From contig DIZL01000058.1 of the NCBI GenBank assembly GCA_002429385.1, forward strand, positions 21,081 to 85,080: DNA of 64,000 nucleotides, in the 5' to 3' direction. The first letter of the stretch is position 1. The number at the start of each line of letters is the position of its first letter. Positions 35,499-43,206 of this stretch are shown here, piece after piece. The notes beneath the pieces were generated by a model. That model was given only the letters and a program-made list of their open reading frames with translations. It was not told the DNA's origin and did no database searches. A program made the translations under genes and the position numbers. This DNA is from Prolixibacteraceae bacterium UBA6029. Its GTDB lineage: Bacteria > Bacteroidota > Bacteroidia > Bacteroidales > Prolixibacteraceae.

Positions 35499-35744
35499 AG
35501 GGTGTACGACAAAATTCCCTTTTTAGTGTTTCTTGGTGTTTTGGTGTCTATTGTCATTCAACTTAGTAATCTCTCCCGATGAATCGGGACAAGTTGTGCA
35601 ATTGTTTTAAAAAGTTACACAGAGATCCACAGAGGGAAAAACACAGAGTGCCACGGAGAAAAAAGTCTCTGTTACTTCTCTGTGTAACTCTGTGTAATAA
35701 TTTGCTGCACAGAGATCCACAGAGAGAATTTTGTCGTACACCCT
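35499..35744. mobile_element. MITE-like palindromic element with CACAGAG repeats
   Basis: A perfect 19-bp inverted repeat forms the ends: AGGGTGTACGACAAAATTC (35499-35517) and its complement at 35726-35744. Inside, GTTACACAGAG (35614-35624) pairs with CTCTGTGTAAC (35678-35688), and CACAGAGATCCACAGAG occurs twice (35618 and 35708). There is no transposase gene. The CACAGAGATCCACAGAG word is a dispersed repeat I have seen in several bacterial genomes. Clear target duplications were not found. Confidence 0.55.
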
Positions 35745-35905
35745 GGTGAAAATCACGTCGACAACATTCCATGATTACTAAAATGACCTGCGATTACCCG
35801 GGTTGATTTATAACTTTAGTGGAATTTTCACGGTAAAAGACAGCTCAATTCCTCCATTGCTTCTCCTGTTCAACTGTTGGATAACACAGGAATTGCGATT
35901 GTTCA

Positions 35906-36134
35906 CTGTCGTACCACTATCATACCACTGTCATACCACTGTCATACCACTTTCAGTACAAATTCGAAACAAATTCGAAACAAATACGTAACAAATTCGA
36001 CACAAATTCGTAGCAGTTCGAATTTGTGTCGAATTTGTGTCGAATTTGTTACGTATTTGTTTCGAATTTGTACTGAAAGTGGTATGACAGTGGTATGACA
36101 GTGGTATGATAGTGGTATGATAGTGGTACGACAG
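35906..36134. repeat. 229-bp hairpin of 11-bp tandem units
   Basis: The left arm (35906-36010) is built of 11-bp units of the CATACCACTGT and AAATTCGAAAC kinds; the 8-nt loop TAGCAGTT lies at 36011-36018; the right arm (36019-36134) is the complement with the same units in the same order. Arms are identical in sequence except for unit number: left has one fewer CATACCACT unit, one more AAATTCGAAAC and one fewer AAATTCGACAC. Both arms thus differ only by whole units. Short open frames here are by-products of the repeats. Confidence 0.85.
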
Positions 36135-36722
36135 AGAAGAGAAGCATTCCTGGCGGGAAAGCCTGTGGATATGGTGTCTGACCGTATTTAATTATTGACG
36201 TTTAACATCTAAATCTGGTATTTGAGATTCCGTTTGCTAAACTTGATTTCGAATTAGTATTGTCAGGATATATTTTATCCACTTTACCAAAACCTCTTGA
36301 ATAATTTATCCAGATCGATGGTTTTGGGATAAAATAAGGAAATATGCACTGTCATAGTGCAGTTATTTATAAAAAACGCACTATGTAAGTGCATAATCAA
36401 TGATTTGCGTGATTTTACCTCCTGATAACAACCAATAGGAAAATATTTCTTTTCTATCCTATTTATCCTTCTGGTGACCGACTCCGTTCACCCCGATTGT
36501 ATTCAATATTTTCCCTTACTTTATAAATTAAATATATGCTTAACAAGTTGCGTATCTTATATAATTAACTTAATTTCGGGGAAAGATTGAATACAACGCT
36601 AAGACATTATAATACGCATGTTAAGCATTTTAATAAATCTAATTCAATCAAACTAATATCGATATATACACAACTCTGTGGATATACAGGTGTTGGCGCC
36701 AATTAAAATAATACCGCTCATC
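36135..36722. other. Gene-free AT-rich stretch upstream of the TPR gene
   Basis: No gene is visible. It contains a small inverted repeat around 36340-36400 (GCACT and AGTGC words) and otherwise low-complexity AT-rich sequence. It probably holds the promoter for the gene at 36723, but I see no clear consensus pair. Confidence 0.4.
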
Positions 36723-38024
36723 ATGAAACGAATGAGAAAGATTGAAATGTTACTATTAGTATTTTTTGTATGCAATTTGACTTTTGCACAAGAAATCAGT
36801 ATAAAGGATCAAGCTATTGAGCAATTCAAAAAGGAGAATTATTCTCAGGCGATTAGTTTAATGGGAAAAGCATTGGTAGACAATCCAAATGATGCAGAAA
36901 TATATTACTATTTGGGTTTTTTTAACCATTATAAAGCATACGATAGTCGTCCATTGATAGGATATGATTCAATTATTTCACAAAAAATATTAAGCTATTT
37001 CGACAAAGCATTGGAGATTAATCCAAATTATGGAGATGCAAAATATTTTTATTTTACTGAGTGTTCGGCAGCGGCATTTAAGGAATATCAAAATAATAAT
37101 CTTTCTAAAGTAAAGTCCTATTTTGAAAAAGCTTTTAAACGGGGTGCAATTCCAGAATGGGCAATTGAGTTAGCGGAAAATATGCTCAATTCATGTGACA
37201 AGAATGCGATTCTTTTTACACAAGGTGATTTTTCATTAAATATTTGCTTATTTACCCAACTGCATTATAATTATAGAAAAGACATAACAATTGTTCCTCT
37301 TACTCTATTAGACAGGCCATCTTTTGTTCTTACTTTGACAAATAATGAGAATTCAAAAATTATTCGAGGATTAAAAACAGGTCTGACACAAGAACAAATT
37401 ATGGATATGCATCCATACAAATGGGACACCTTGTCGATAAGTTTAAATGTTCCTAATTCATTATTGTCAAAATACTCATTAAGCAATGAATATAAAATGG
37501 ATTGGGTTATTGAGCCTGATTTGACTTCAAATAGAATGGTTTCGAAAATTGAAGGTGAAAATTCCAGGAAAAGAACCTATTTAAGTCCAACCAGAGCGAT
37601 GCTTTTAAATATAATTGAAACCAATAAATGGGAGCGACCTATTTTCTTTACAAACACCTTTAACCTTTATTTTTTAGCTGGGTTAGAGAAATATTTTCAA
37701 AATTGCGGCTTAGTCTCAAGATTGACACCTTTAAAAACTGATAATTCAAGGTTTTTAATTGACACAATATCTCTTGAAAAGATTGTATTTAATACAAAAC
37801 TTGTAAAGTTAAAGACAATTATTAATAACGATCAACCAAGAGCATCTGGCATAGTCGGATTATATGGATATTCCTACTATCTTTTGGCTAATTACTTCAG
37901 TTCAATTGGGAAAAAGGATAAGATTTCTGAGATTTTAGATAAATACAAGCAAAATATTATGATTGGATTTGATCCTGATTACGAGAATCAATATTTAAAC
38001 TCTATTGAAAAAATGAAAAATTAA
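36723..38024 (+). CDS. Exported TPR protein with DUF2723 C-terminal-like domain
   Basis: A 433-aa protein from the ATG at 36723, with a signal peptide ending TFAQE. Residues 25-140 hold TPR-type helices (AIEQFKKENYSQAISLMGKAL). The middle (KNAILFTQGDFSLNICLFTQL...ITIVPLTLL and KWERPIFFTNT) resembles the soluble C-terminal part of the large DUF2723 membrane proteins (TMEM260-like mannosyltransferases), here without the membrane part. Function unknown. Base composition is strikingly AT-rich, like the next two genes. It is followed immediately by cassette-repeat copy 1. Confidence 0.65.
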   Translation: MKRMRKIEMLLLVFFVCNLTFAQEISIKDQAIEQFKKENYSQAISLMGKALVDNPNDAEIYYYLGFFNHYKAYDSRPLIGYDSIISQKILSYFDKALEINPNYGDAKYFYFTECSAAAFKEYQNNNLSKVKSYFEKAFKRGAIPEWAIELAENMLNSCDKNAILFTQGDFSLNICLFTQLHYNYRKDITIVPLTLLDRPSFVLTLTNNENSKIIRGLKTGLTQEQIMDMHPYKWDTLSISLNVPNSLLSKYSLSNEYKMDWVIEPDLTSNRMVSKIEGENSRKRTYLSPTRAMLLNIIETNKWERPIFFTNTFNLYFLAGLEKYFQNCGLVSRLTPLKTDNSRFLIDTISLEKIVFNTKLVKLKTIINNDQPRASGIVGLYGYSYYLLANYFSSIGKKDKISEILDKYKQNIMIGFDPDYENQYLNSIEKMKN

Positions 38025-38026
38025 CA

Positions 38027-38090
38027 GGCGCTAACAGCAAAATACCCTCAAGCCGGGTTTCGGTGCTTCGTTGGCAGGATATTAATAAAT
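38027..38090 (+). repeat. Cassette-type 3' repeat, copy 1
   Basis: Starts 3 bp after a stop codon. Shares AACAGCA, CGGGTTTCGG and GCTTCGTTGGCAGGA then ATTAnTAA with copies 2 and 3. Its ends GCTAAC and GTTGGC can pair, which recalls integron attC sites, though the canonical RYYYAAC/GTTRRRY words are not exact. Confidence 0.6.
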
Positions 38091-38238
38091 TGAAAAGCAA
38101 TACTTCGTAGGAAGTTTATCGGGAAAATCCCGTCATGCATGTCGTTGAGGATGTTCCATAAAACATAAAAAGTTGACGATCAGAGCTAGAAATTCTTACT
38201 TAAAATGTTTTAACTAAATTTAAAAATCAATTATAAAG

Positions 38239-39555
38239 ATGAAAATGAAAAACATGCTTTTGTTCATTTGTGTTTTCTTCAATACTTTAAGTTATGCACA
38301 AAAAAATACCATTGAATTGCAGATTACCACTAAAAAGGGTTACGGCCCATTTAATTGGAGTATCAGAGGAATTGAGACTTATTCGAAAGAAGAAAACAAT
38401 CCTTTGAAAAAGACCTATCTTCAGTTTACGGGAATTCCTACCAGTTGGACAGATGTTACACTTGGTGAAATTGGAACAAACTCATACCAAACAGAGTACC
38501 AAAATTATTTGTTAGGAAATATTACCCGTGAAAGATATGAAAGATTGCAAAAAATATTGAACTGGGTACCGGATACTTTGAATTTGTCGAAAAAACCTTT
38601 GAAATGCAAGATTGCCATTGCCTATGGAAAAGATGCTTCCGGCGAAACAAAAATGGTGGTTGATGCAAACAATAACCTCGATTTGAGCGATGATGTTATA
38701 TTTACTCCAAAGGAAATCGACTGGACTGATGATTCAAATAAAGATTCGTTATTTATAAAGAATGCTATGATGGTAAGCTATGAACGACTGTCAGGTAATA
38801 AAATCATCCAGGAAAAAGCACCATTTTCTATAATGCATTCCAAAAGTGCTGACAGGTATGGGTGTAATTTTCCTCAATATGCCACCACCCAACTAGATGG
38901 AGAAGAAATTGCAATTTGTTCAGACGATTTCACCTCTCCATCTTATAACTCTACAAGTATGGTACTTGTAGACGACAGCATTAGAAACGGGAAGAAAGTA
39001 ACGTATGATAACATAATTTTAATGGATGAATACATTAAAATCAAAGGCAATGTATACAAGAATAAAGGAGTTAACTGGAATAAGAATGTTTTACTATTGG
39101 AAAAAACAAACTTGCCGCAAGATCAATTGTATTCCACACAAGTTGGATTTAAAGCCTTTATTTTTGAAGGACAGAATTTCAAAACAAAATCCAATATTTC
39201 ATTAGACGATTATAAGGGAAAATATTTATTTCTTGATTTTTGGGGTGTATGGTGCAAACCATGTGTTCAAGAATTGCCAAACCTCAAGAACATATATGAT
39301 AAAATAGATAAGTCCAAACTTGAAATATTAGGCATTGTTTGTGAAAGTACGTCTGATGCAGTGGAAAAAATGATAGATAAATATTCCATTACCTGGCCTC
39401 AGATTTTATCAGATGAGACGAATAAAATAAAAATTAATTATAGGATAATTGGTTATCCGACAACTTTACTTATTAATCCCAAAGGAATTATTGTAGCAAA
39501 AAATTTGAGAGGTGAGAGGCTGGAAAATAAAATTAAAGAATTGATGGTACAATAA
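38239..39555 (+). CDS. Exported TlpA-family thioredoxin-like protein
   Basis: A 438-aa secreted protein with signal peptide (LLFICVFFNTLSYA). The C-terminal 150 residues are a TlpA/AhpC-type thioredoxin fold with active site WGVWCKPCVQELP and the cis-Pro segment GYPTTLLI. The N-terminal 280 residues are a beta-rich domain I do not recognise, with a Ca-binding-like DANNNLDLSDD stretch. It likely reduces or transfers disulfides in the periplasm. Very AT-rich, with cassette repeats at both sides. Confidence 0.78.
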   Translation: MKMKNMLLFICVFFNTLSYAQKNTIELQITTKKGYGPFNWSIRGIETYSKEENNPLKKTYLQFTGIPTSWTDVTLGEIGTNSYQTEYQNYLLGNITRERYERLQKILNWVPDTLNLSKKPLKCKIAIAYGKDASGETKMVVDANNNLDLSDDVIFTPKEIDWTDDSNKDSLFIKNAMMVSYERLSGNKIIQEKAPFSIMHSKSADRYGCNFPQYATTQLDGEEIAICSDDFTSPSYNSTSMVLVDDSIRNGKKVTYDNIILMDEYIKIKGNVYKNKGVNWNKNVLLLEKTNLPQDQLYSTQVGFKAFIFEGQNFKTKSNISLDDYKGKYLFLDFWGVWCKPCVQELPNLKNIYDKIDKSKLEILGIVCESTSDAVEKMIDKYSITWPQILSDETNKIKINYRIIGYPTTLLINPKGIIVAKNLRGERLENKIKELMVQ

Positions 39556-39562
39556 TATACGT

Positions 39563-39626
39563 CAGCTGGAAACAGCAAGCTAACGGTCGGGTTTCGGGGC
39601 TTCGTTGACAGGAAATTAGTAATTTC
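39563..39626 (+). repeat. Cassette-type 3' repeat, copy 2
   Basis: Starts 8 bp after the stop codon of the TlpA-like gene. Matches copy 1 over AACAGCA, CGGGTTTCGG, GCTTCGTTGnCAGGA and ATTAnTAATTT. TAACG and CGTTG can pair across it. Confidence 0.6.
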
Positions 39627-39798
39627 ACCAGAGATGGACAGGATGTAAAGCAGCATCCTCAGGCTAGCATATTAATCTTTAAATCCTGCGCCACATATAT
39701 TTACGAGACGTTTTGTGCCATTTTAGGTGCAGCCTGTGAAGTTTAATGTAAACAAATGACATGAGAGTTATATTAAAAACGAAAACTAAAATAGCGCC

Positions 39799-41355
39799 AT
39801 GAAAATTATCAAATCATTATTTGTACTTACGATTTCATCCCTACTTGCAATAGGATGTCATTCAGAAACTAAAAATTTCCTTAACAAATCAAAGGAAGTA
39901 GTTATTACAGGTCAAGTTATTAACAGGTCAAGTTATATGGCAAAATCAATTGCCATTATAATAAATGATGTGGCTTCTGGTGAGCAACTCAGGGTTATTG
40001 GCGACTTAGACAAAGAAGGTCGATTTGAAGGTCGGTTTAATAGATTTTTTTCACAAGAAGTAATGATTAAGTATGAATCAATTTTTTCTGTATTTATACA
40101 TCCAGGAGACAGCATTCATGTAAAGATAGATGCGGAAAAATTGGGAACTAATGAAGAGAAGTATCATGCCCTAAGTTTTTCAGGCGATGCTATTGAAGAA
40201 AATGAACAGATTGCCAAGTTTCTGACATGGTTTGGTCCTTTAAGAGAAAAAGAGAAAAACAATCAAGTTGAAGAGCGAAGGCTGAGTCCAGAACACTATG
40301 TTCAATATAGAGATAGTCTAAGAAAAAGCTATCATCAATATGCAATCGAATTTGTTAAAAAAAATAAGGTATCTAAAATTATTGATTCATGGATTTACTA
40401 TGAAATAGAAGATAATTATTTTAACAACTTGGTCTTTTACCCTATGTATCACGGACATCTAAACAAGTATCCTAAGAATTGGGAAATTCCTGATTCCTAC
40501 TATAATTTCTTTGAGAACGTACAACTACCTTTAGAATCGGTGTGTAATGCCAGTTTTACAAAACCTTTGGCTGGAGAATATTTTTCATTGTATATTAGGA
40601 ATAAGATAAAGAATGAATTAAAGAACCGAGGTCTTGTTAAAGATACTATATATTCAGATGGGCAAACTGGTTACATTTGGAAGGTCAATAATGATTCAAT
40701 TATTATTGATGGCATCGAAAGACATACACCCAAAGGCATATTCCGTCAAGAAGTATTAAATTGGTTTTTCACACAACGATTAAAAAATAGCATGAAATTT
40801 GATCTGTTAGATAAGTATTCAAATATAATTTCAGATGAGATTAAAGAACCATTTTTAAAGATTCCGTTAATGGAATCCTACAGCGAAATTAAAGAAATAG
40901 CGAACAATGGAAAAAGTATAAAAAAGACATTGTTTATTGATTCAGAGAAAACTCCTGGAATTGACATTCTAAAACAGATTTTGGAGGTAAATAAAGGAAA
41001 GGTTATTTACATTGATTGCTGGGCAACCTGGTGTGGCCCTTGTGTTATGGAAATGCCTTATTCGAGAAAACTAATGTCTGAATTAAAAGATGAAGCGGTT
41101 GAATTTGTATTTTTGTGTTTCAATTCCCCAAAAGAAGCAGCCCAGAAAAAAGTGACTGAGTTAAAACTTGGTGGCGCACATTACTTTTTAGATGTGGGTC
41201 AATCAAATCATTTACAAAAAACACTTGCATTTTCTTCATTTCCAAATTATATATTAATTGATAAAAATGGAAAGATTGTAAAATCTAGTTCAGACCTAAG
41301 ACCCGGGATTAAGGAAACAAAAAATGATATTATGAAATTGATTAATCAAGATTGA
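39799..41355 (+). CDS. TlpA-family thioredoxin lipoprotein with DUF4369-like domain
   Basis: A 518-aa lipoprotein (lipobox AIGC, Cys20). Residues 30-140 resemble the DUF4369 beta-domain found before thioredoxins in Bacteroidota (VVITGQVINRS, HPGDSIHVKID); a helical middle follows; residues 380-518 are the thioredoxin fold with WATWCGPCVMEMP. It should act as a thiol-disulfide oxidoreductase facing the periplasm. G+C is very low (some 60-bp lines are near 25%), well below core genes, pointing to lateral transfer. Cassette repeat copy 3 follows. Confidence 0.82.
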   Translation: MKIIKSLFVLTISSLLAIGCHSETKNFLNKSKEVVITGQVINRSSYMAKSIAIIINDVASGEQLRVIGDLDKEGRFEGRFNRFFSQEVMIKYESIFSVFIHPGDSIHVKIDAEKLGTNEEKYHALSFSGDAIEENEQIAKFLTWFGPLREKEKNNQVEERRLSPEHYVQYRDSLRKSYHQYAIEFVKKNKVSKIIDSWIYYEIEDNYFNNLVFYPMYHGHLNKYPKNWEIPDSYYNFFENVQLPLESVCNASFTKPLAGEYFSLYIRNKIKNELKNRGLVKDTIYSDGQTGYIWKVNNDSIIIDGIERHTPKGIFRQEVLNWFFTQRLKNSMKFDLLDKYSNIISDEIKEPFLKIPLMESYSEIKEIANNGKSIKKTLFIDSEKTPGIDILKQILEVNKGKVIYIDCWATWCGPCVMEMPYSRKLMSELKDEAVEFVFLCFNSPKEAAQKKVTELKLGGAHYFLDVGQSNHLQKTLAFSSFPNYILIDKNGKIVKSSSDLRPGIKETKNDIMKLINQD

Positions 41356-41360
41356 AAATA

Positions 41361-41450
41361 GGGAAACAGCACACAACAGAAAAATATCCGCAAGCCTGTT
41401 TTTCTGCCAAAGCGGACAGGTAGTGCTTCATTGTCAGGAATTTAGTAATT
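41361..41450 (+). repeat. Cassette-type 3' repeat, copy 3 (longer)
   Basis: Starts 6 bp after the stop codon. Shares GGAAACAGCA with copy 2 and AGTGCTTCATTGTCAGGAA...TTAGTAATTT with copies 1 and 2, with about 25 extra bases in the middle that can pair (GCCTGT with ACAGGT). Confidence 0.55.
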
Positions 41451-41466
41451 TGGTTACCAATTTAAA

Positions 41467-41532
41467 CGGATCGCAGAGAAGCAGTTAAGAAGTGCAGACT
41501 GCAAATCTGTATTGTAAAGGGATTCCATCTTT
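41467..41532 (+). pseudogene. tRNA-Cys(GCA) relic
   Basis: AAGCAGTTAAG (D-arm type) is followed by a perfect anticodon arm, GCAGA-CTGCAAA-TCTGT (41494-41510), anticodon GCA at 41501-41503. The D-stem no longer pairs, the T-loop is not TTCGA-type, and no acceptor stem forms. The 3' part runs into the hairpin at 41519. It looks like a decayed or truncated tRNA-Cys gene. Confidence 0.5.
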
Positions 41533-41551
41533 CAAAAAGAGATGGAATCCC
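41519..41551. repeat. GGGATTCCATCT hairpin, copy 1 (left of higBA)
   Basis: GGGATTCCATCT (41519-41530) pairs perfectly with AGATGGAATCCC (41540-41551), 9-nt loop. An almost identical hairpin lies on the other side of the HigBA pair at 42383, and a weaker one at 46920. Confidence 0.7.
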
Positions 41552-41692
41552 TGATACACACGGTGATCTCCGATAGTCGTTTTGTATGAAGCCTGATCGT
41601 GATGTAGCGGCAGGAATGCATTTCTTATCTTTATGAGCTTCAGATCATAGTTCTAAGGAGAGACTATCAGGAATATATAATTTGGTTTAAAG

Positions 41693-41724
41693 TTTGGTTT
41701 TTGTTGCCCAAATAGGTAACTTTG
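41693..41724 (+). promoter_or_regulatory. Promoter of higBA
   Basis: TTTG (41693-41696), 20-bp spacer, TAACTTTG (41717-41724): a full match to the Bacteroidota -33/-7 pattern. Start of transcription should be near 41730, 14 bp before the toxin ATG. Confidence 0.65.
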
Positions 41725-41743
41725 ATTCCTAATTGAACAGTTC

Positions 41744-42082
41744 ATGAGGACAACTTACGTTTATGGAAACGAATTTTGGGACTTCTATTACGCACAAAAG
41801 GCTGAAGTTCAAGATAAAATTGATTGGACAATTGGTTTGGTAAGGTCATTGAGAATGGTTCCTGAGAAATTTTTCAAGCATCTGGAAGGAACCAATGGTC
41901 TTTTCGAAATCAGAATTAAAGTAGGCAACAACATATTTCGGATTTTCTGTTTCTTCGATGAAGGAAATTTAGTAATCCTGCTCAATGGATTTCAGAAAAA
42001 GACAGACAAAACTCCGAGAAATGAAATTGAGAAGGCAGAGCTTTTAAAACAAAAATATTATGAAGACAAATCAAGAAAATAA
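41744..42082 (+). CDS. higB: HigB-type toxin (RelE superfamily, phage-derived Gp49-like)
   Basis: A 112-aa RelE-superfamily protein: GLFEIRIKVGNNIFRIFCFFDEGNLVILLNGFQKKTDKTP is the typical strand block of HigB/Gp49-like mRNA interferases, which cut mRNA at the ribosome. The toxin gene is first and the antitoxin second, the HigBA order, with a 23-bp overlap. Stability or phage-defence role inferred. Confidence 0.85.
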   Translation: MRTTYVYGNEFWDFYYAQKAEVQDKIDWTIGLVRSLRMVPEKFFKHLEGTNGLFEIRIKVGNNIFRIFCFFDEGNLVILLNGFQKKTDKTPRNEIEKAELLKQKYYEDKSRK

Positions 42083-42368
42083 TCTTGTTTCCTGGGACGA
42101 TCATCTGGACAAGAAATACGGGAAATTAGGTACTGCATCCAGAGACAAGTACGAAGAGGGATTTGAAAATTTTAAAATTGGGGTACTTATTCAGGAGGCC
42201 AGAAAACAACAAAACCTGACACAGGAAGAGCTTGCCTTAAAATGCGGGACAACAAAAAACTATATTTCGAGAATTGAGAACAATGCCAGTGACATTCGAC
42301 TATCGACCCTAATGAGAATAATTAGAGAAGGTCTTGGCGGACACCTCAAATTAAGTCTTGAAATTTAA
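42060..42368 (+). CDS. higA: HigA-type antitoxin (XRE family)
   Basis: A 102-aa protein with an XRE helix-turn-helix (GVLIQEARKQQNLTQEELAL then TTKNYISRIENNASDI) at about 38-95. It should bind both HigB and the promoter at 41693-41724. The start overlaps the toxin gene. A hairpin begins 14 bp after the stop. Confidence 0.85.
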   Translation: MKTNQENNLVSWDDHLDKKYGKLGTASRDKYEEGFENFKIGVLIQEARKQQNLTQEELALKCGTTKNYISRIENNASDIRLSTLMRIIREGLGGHLKLSLEI

Positions 42369-42382
42369 GATAAAGTTATAAA

Positions 42383-42414
42383 GGGATTCCATCTTTCCAA
42401 AAGAGATGGAATCC
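42383..42414. repeat. GGGATTCCATCT hairpin, copy 2 (right of higBA)
   Basis: GGGATTCCATCT (42383-42394) pairs with AGATGGAATCC (42404-42414). It differs from copy 1 at few positions. It may also end the higBA transcript, but the T-run is weak. Confidence 0.65.
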
Positions 42415-42464
42415 TTAATACAGACAACTACCAATTGGAAATATTCCTTTTCAAAATTAACAAA

Positions 42465-42496
42465 TTTGCAACAGATGTTCTAATTGATTAAATTTG
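42465..42496 (+). promoter_or_regulatory. Promoter of the second toxin-antitoxin pair
   Basis: TTTG (42465-42468), 20-bp spacer and TAAATTTG (42489-42496). The expected start site, near 42502, is about 10 bp before the ATG at 42513. Confidence 0.65.
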
Positions 42497-42512
42497 TTGG
42501 AAATATTTGGAT

Positions 42513-42737
42513 ATGAGAAATGCAATGCAATATATAGTAGATGACAAAGGAGTCAAGACTTCTGTTATTGTGCCATTTGATCAATGGGAAAAAATCAATG
42601 AGGATTATCACAAGCTTCAAAATAAGTTAAAGGTTTTTCTTTCAGTTCAGGAAGGAATAGCAGAGATAAAAGCTTCAAAGAAGCAAGGGAATAAGTTACA
42701 AACTCTTTCTGATTTCCTAAATGAAAGTAATAGTTAG
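42513..42737 (+). CDS. Antitoxin (Phd/YefM-like small protein)
   Basis: A 74-aa protein from MRNAMQYIVDDKGVKTSVIV (ATG at 42513; an in-frame TTG lies two codons upstream). The N-terminal VDDKGVKTSVIVPFDQWEKI is the pattern of Phd-like or DUF2281-type antitoxins that pair with RelE-fold toxins. It overlaps the toxin start by 17 bp. It probably represses the promoter just upstream. Confidence 0.65.
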   Translation: MRNAMQYIVDDKGVKTSVIVPFDQWEKINEDYHKLQNKLKVFLSVQEGIAEIKASKKQGNKLQTLSDFLNESNS

Positions 42738-43083
42738 AATTTCAAAAGGCTTTAAGAGACAAGCTAAGCCTTTATTGAAGAAATTCTTCTCTTTGAACAA
42801 TGAATTAGTTCAACTTGAAGATGATTTGAAGGACAATCCTCGCCTGGGGAAACCATTGGGTCAAGATTCATATAAAATAAGACTTGCAGTCAAAAGTAAA
42901 GGTAAAGGTAAAAGTGGTGGATTAAGGGTAGTAAGTCACCTTGATGCTGAAATCATTGGGATGATTGAGACTGAAGACGATGAGATTATTGTAAATCTTA
43001 TTTCGATTTATGACAAGAGTGAAACAGCCACTATTTCAGACAAAGAACTTCGTGATTTAATTGCTGGATTAGAGAATGAGTAA
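42721..43083 (+). CDS. RelE/ParE-superfamily toxin
   Basis: A 120-aa basic protein. The core SYKIRLAVKSKGKGKSGGLRVVSHL followed by IIVNLISIYDKSETATIS matches the RelE-like mRNA interferase fold found in type II pairs whose antitoxin comes first. The final helix DKELRDLIAGLE is typical. It overlaps its antitoxin gene. Confidence 0.75.
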   Translation: MKVIVRISKGFKRQAKPLLKKFFSLNNELVQLEDDLKDNPRLGKPLGQDSYKIRLAVKSKGKGKSGGLRVVSHLDAEIIGMIETEDDEIIVNLISIYDKSETATISDKELRDLIAGLENE

Positions 43084-43206
43084 AATGCAAATTGCCTGAC
43101 TAAATATATTGCAAAAACGCACTGGTCTTAAAATGAAAGAATATCAATGCTTGAAAGCATTGACATTCTTAGTATATAAATTTCCGATAGAAGTTATTCC
43201 AGTTCT

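Noticed and set aside
35877..36098. 73-aa frame over the large hairpin
   Set aside because: Its sequence is a by-product of the 11-bp units in two orientations; no start signal or family.
35906..36134. CRISPR array as explanation of the repeated units
   Set aside because: Units are 11 bp with no spacers, and they form two mirror-image arms; no cas gene is present.
38027..41450. Classical integron attC sites
   Set aside because: Repeat ends only resemble RYYYAAC/GTTRRRY and no IntI-type integrase gene is in the window; kept as a cassette-like repeat instead.
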